From: JAAYJR01 sp964495655
Lineage (GTDB): Bacteria; Bacteroidota; Bacteroidia; Bacteroidales; Prolixibacteraceae
Assembly (NCBI GenBank): GCA_964495655.1
Contig: CAZBWK010000001.1
Span: 1 to 64,000 of the forward strand
Length of the DNA stretch: 64,000 bases
Direction of reading: 5' to 3'
The notes below the pieces were generated by a model. The model searched no databases. It was not told where the DNA came from and saw nothing but the letters and a program-made list of their open reading frames with translations. The translations under genes and the position numbers were made by a program. This document shows, one piece after another, positions 63,930-64,000 of the stretch (its first letter is position 1; each line of letters starts with the position of its first letter).

Positions 63930-63937
63930 CAAAAGTA
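63930..63937 (-). promoter_or_regulatory. Candidate -7 promoter box for the FkbM gene
   Basis: Reads TACTTTTG on the minus strand, 55 bases upstream of the preferred ATG. Nothing else is recognised between 63900 and the window end. Confidence 0.45.
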
Positions 63938-64000
63938 GTCAGATAAAAAATAATTGTCTTTAGACTTATTTCAGACCTTAAAAAATAATATCGGGCTTTT

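Noticed and set aside
1..64000. CRISPR array, prophage, transposase, rRNA or tRNA
   Set aside because: No regularly spaced repeats, integrase, transposase or structural RNA signatures were seen on either strand by eye; a tRNAscan or profile search would be decisive.

Overview
The window looks like a draft contig or scaffold from an uncultured member of the Bacteroidetes, probably Bacteroidales-like. Three things support this. Many genes belong to families typical of that phylum: the DUF6427, DUF5723 and DUF4834 types, the short F1 epsilon subunit, the Ig-like 'CANQGMPSGGP' lipoprotein, the peptidase U32 protein and the ABC permease/M1-like fusion. Base composition is AT-rich, and genes have A-rich leaders with few Shine-Dalgarno sites. 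Many genes also carry a TAnnTTTG box upstream, the -7 element of the Bacteroidetes primary sigma factor. The exception is positions 1-618, a 5'-truncated archaeal, methanogen-type tRNA-thiolation gene with clearly higher GC. It probably reflects a chimeric join or, less likely, a transfer. A run of 10 N at 22441-22450 shows the sequence is scaffolded.

Layout. 630-3441: purD, a membrane protein and an orphan acyl-carrier protein. 3517-6440 (-): a TetR regulator and RNase R. 6694-10696 (+): an Ig-like lipoprotein, a membrane-anchored receiver domain and a POT-type transporter. 10735-14748 (-): both subunits of methylmalonyl-CoA mutase. 14965-21684: an unknown membrane-anchored protein, metG (-), LD-carboxypeptidase, YraN, an acyl-CoA synthetase and a secreted TIM-barrel protein. 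21685-23910 (-): an outer-membrane protein broken by the N gap, and a U32 protein.

23926-39339 (-) is the most striking region. Seven tightly packed or overlapping genes run in this order: ABC ATPase, ABC permease fused to a degenerate M1-peptidase-like domain and a golvesin-like C-terminal domain, TolC-like outer-membrane factor, lipoprotein membrane-fusion protein, RND permease, a 1580-residue RND permease fused to extra membrane helices and a complete ABC ATPase, and a second ABC permease. Two paralogous ABC ATPases and two RND pumps would thus share one adaptor and one outer-membrane channel. The layout suggests a hybrid RND/ABC envelope export machine.

39471-48495: ComB-like phosphatase, a PatB/MalY aminotransferase-fold lyase, a GT9 glycosyltransferase, atpC and atpD (without the other ATP synthase genes), polyprenyl synthase, an RND/MMPL-type exporter and a lipoprotein isoaspartyl methyltransferase. 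48810-53728 (+): YceI, a porin-like protein, an Rrf2 regulator and a copper P-type ATPase with three Cys-rich N-terminal modules. 53772-56315 (-): MscS channel and S41 protease. 56569-59850 (+): a DUF5723-type envelope protein, a DUF4834-type protein and glycyl-tRNA synthetase. 60022 to the end: a surface-polysaccharide locus (GT4, WbpD-like acetyltransferase, WbpE-like aminotransferase, FkbM methyltransferase) that continues past the right edge.

Metabolically the window shows purine synthesis, propionate/succinate interconversion, isoprenoid and fatty-acid activation, and a heavy investment in envelope export. No rRNA, tRNA, CRISPR array or intact insertion sequence was seen. A short intergenic repeat with the core ATGAAACGAGCA occurs three times (2891, 48693 and 56448).
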